Of a DNA stretch of 58,739 nt, positions 57,431 through 58,739 are shown one piece after another. Below the pieces are notes generated by a model that saw only the letters and a program-made list of their open reading frames with translations, did not search any database and was not told the DNA's origin. Each line of letters starts with the position of its first letter. Position 1 is the first letter of the stretch. The translations under genes and the position numbers were made by a program. This DNA comes from an uncultured Oscillospiraceae bacterium (lineage in GTDB: Bacteria; Bacillota; Clostridia; Oscillospirales; Oscillospiraceae), in assembly GCA_910589085.1 (NCBI GenBank), contig CAJUSG010000002.1, positions 66,609-125,347 of the forward strand, given 5' to 3'.

Positions 57431-58618
57431 ATGACTGACTATCAGGGAAGTCCGGGCCAGAAAAACGATACATTTTATTGGATTCTCGCCGTGGGACTGA
57501 TTCTTACCGGCATCGCCGCCCCGGTCGGGGTGCTGATGATCGTCATGAAGCTGCTGGGCGGCGACAGCAAGAAAAAGCAGAGGCGGCAGGGCCGCCACCC
57601 CTGCTACGAACAGCAGTATGGCCAGGCCCCCGCCGGAGCCCGAACCGTCTCCTGGGAGGGAACCTCCCAGGAGGCTCCACGGGAGCCTGTTTCCAATAAG
57701 CCCGGCAAGAAGAAAAAGCCCGGCAAGGACCCGACCGTCGAGCTGGACAAAGAGGGCAAAAGCTGGGCCATCGCCGGAGCGGCCACCGCCGCCGGCTGCT
57801 TCCTGGGCCTGATTGGCAGCATGGGCGACGCGCTGTACTGGCTATTTCAGGGGGATCTGGCCTTTTTCATGGAGGAGCTCACCGGCCCGCTGGTGCTGCT
57901 CTGCTGCGTCGCCGGAGGGCTGGGCGGCCTGTGGGCCGGCCTGCGCAAGCGGAAGCAGGCCCGCCGCTACCGCAGCTACCTGGCCATGATCGGCCGGCAG
58001 AGCTCGGTGTCCATCTCCGCCCTGGCCTCTGCCACCGGGCGCTCCCCCGACAAGGTGCGGGACGACCTGGCCGGTATGCTGGACTGCGGCCTGTTCCCCC
58101 AGGGCTTTCTGGACTACGGCGGCGACCGGCTGGTCCTCTCCGGCGACGGCATCGGTGAGGCCCCCCAGCCCGCACGTCAGGCTCCGCCCCCCAAGGAGGA
58201 CGAAAACGCCATCCTGGCGGAGATCAAGGCGGTCAACGACGCCATCGACAACGAGAAGATGTCCGCCCAGATCGACCGGATCGGCGTTATTACCGCCAAA
58301 ATCCTGGACTACCAGAAGACCCACCCGGAGAAGGCCGCCCAACTCCACAGCTTTCTCAGCTACTACCTGCCCACCACCCTGAAAATTCTCCGGGCCTATG
58401 CCCAGCTGGAGGACCAGGAGGTGTCCGGCCAGAACATCACCGCAGCCATGTCCCGCATCGAGGGCATGATGGACAAGGTGGTGGAGGGCTTCGAGAAACA
58501 GCTGGACCTCCTCTTTCAGGGAGACGCCATGGACATCACCACCGATGTGGAGGTCCTGGAGCGTATGCTGGCCAAGGACGGCCTGTCCGACCGCCAGGGG
58601 CTGACACTGGAGCTGTAA
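57431..58618 (+). CDS. XpaC-like (5-bromo-4-chloroindolyl phosphate hydrolysis family) membrane protein
   Basis: A 395-residue protein. One helix (about 16-40) and a basic Lys-rich stretch are followed by two helices (about 115-175) flanking an amphipathic loop. A soluble winged-helix-like segment comes next (about 185-240: SVSISALASATGRSPDKVRD), then a helical C-terminal domain with LHSFLSYYLPTTLKILRAYA and VEGFEKQLDLLFQGDAMDI. That end is the hallmark of XpaC. Family members are often next to TelA tellurite-resistance proteins; none is seen here. Biochemical function is not established despite the family name. GGGGGG precedes the ATG. Confidence 0.82.
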   Translation: MTDYQGSPGQKNDTFYWILAVGLILTGIAAPVGVLMIVMKLLGGDSKKKQRRQGRHPCYEQQYGQAPAGARTVSWEGTSQEAPREPVSNKPGKKKKPGKDPTVELDKEGKSWAIAGAATAAGCFLGLIGSMGDALYWLFQGDLAFFMEELTGPLVLLCCVAGGLGGLWAGLRKRKQARRYRSYLAMIGRQSSVSISALASATGRSPDKVRDDLAGMLDCGLFPQGFLDYGGDRLVLSGDGIGEAPQPARQAPPPKEDENAILAEIKAVNDAIDNEKMSAQIDRIGVITAKILDYQKTHPEKAAQLHSFLSYYLPTTLKILRAYAQLEDQEVSGQNITAAMSRIEGMMDKVVEGFEKQLDLLFQGDAMDITTDVEVLERMLAKDGLSDRQGLTLEL

Positions 58619-58620
58619 TC

Positions 58621-58652
58621 AAAAACCGCCTCGAATCCGAGGCGGTTTTTTT
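58621..58652. terminator. Bidirectional intrinsic terminator
   Basis: AAAAACCGCCTCG / CGAGGCGGTTTTT with an AATC loop and T tracts on both strands, between the XpaC-like gene and the converging partial gene. Confidence 0.92.
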
Positions 58653-58739
58653 ATGCTCTCTCATATGTCACATACCGGAAGCGGACGCCCTTCTCCTCCA
58701 GGACCGGCCCCTCCTCCGCGATTTTCCACTCCGGGCGCT
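58651..58739 (-). CDS. C-terminal end of an unidentified protein (partial)
   Basis: The last 28 codons of a minus-strand frame that runs off the window. It ends GVRFRYVTYERA before TAA, right beside a terminator, and has codon use like the other genes. Too short to identify. Confidence 0.55.
   Translation of the reverse strand, partial: RPEWKIAEEGPVLEEKGVRFRYVTYERA

Overview
This window comes from a high-GC, endospore-forming member of the Clostridia, most likely an Oscillospiraceae gut commensal of the Flavonifractor/Lawsonibacter/Pseudoflavonifractor type. That placement is an inference from the intact spoIIAA-spoIIAB-sigF operon, consistent AGGAGG-type ribosome binding sites, strong GC bias at third codon positions, the MsmX-type shared ABC ATPase, a 2-hydroxyacyl-CoA dehydratase activase pair and a lipoprotein serpin. 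Most of the sequence reads as chromosomal backbone. I saw no rRNA, tRNA, CRISPR array, prophage or complete insertion sequence, although tRNAs and structured RNAs cannot be excluded by eye.

Layout. 0.2-8.4 kb: LacX-like epimerase, a 52-residue small protein, a TetM-like translational GTPase fused to a YacP/Rae1-type NYN nuclease, a conserved acidic protein, ywiB-like DUF1934, argS, a small membrane protein and a CoA-pyrophosphatase-type Nudix enzyme. 8.4-12.4 kb: a GntR-controlled ABC exporter operon that ends in a 57-residue membrane protein, then the sigma-F operon. 12.6-23.4 kb: crt-kdpD-kdpE (with a shortened KdpD), ppk1, pfk, and a two-gene acyl-CoA dehydratase activase system. 23.7-36.9 kb: asnB, then a carbohydrate region with galE, a sugar nucleotidyltransferase, an N-acetylhexosamine-1-kinase-like enzyme, a PocR-AraC regulator, a sugar ABC importer, nagBA and an MsmX-like ATPase. 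37-41.3 kb: the potA-potB-potCD polyamine importer. 41.3-42.5 kb: a small AT-rich island (XRE regulator, twin operator, lipoprotein). 42.5-47.4 kb: uridine phosphorylase, an unknown membrane-anchored protein, trkA-trkH and an HPr-like protein without the catalytic His. 47.6-52.4 kb: the serC-(ECF S component)-serA-xth-metF operon behind a near-consensus promoter. 52.4-58.7 kb: a lipoprotein serpin with an ECF-sigma-type promoter, an odd leader-like transcription unit, DUF2461 and VanW proteins, an XpaC-like protein and the tail of one more gene.

How the genes fit together. The carbohydrate region forms a plausible amino-sugar module. The importer (substrate-binding protein plus two permeases, probably energised by MsmX) would feed NagA/NagB deacetylation and deamination. 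Kinase, nucleotidyltransferase and GalE could form a parallel route through N-acetylhexosamine 1-phosphate and the UDP-sugar. K+ uptake is represented by trkAH together with an orphan KdpDE pair. Three short dispersed palindromic repeat families sit in the intergenic spaces, and two of them separate genes that would otherwise be tightly coupled.

Most interesting items: the ribosome-directed GTPase-endonuclease fusion, the serpin with an ECF promoter, the XRE/operator/lipoprotein cassette, and the His-less HPr paralogue.
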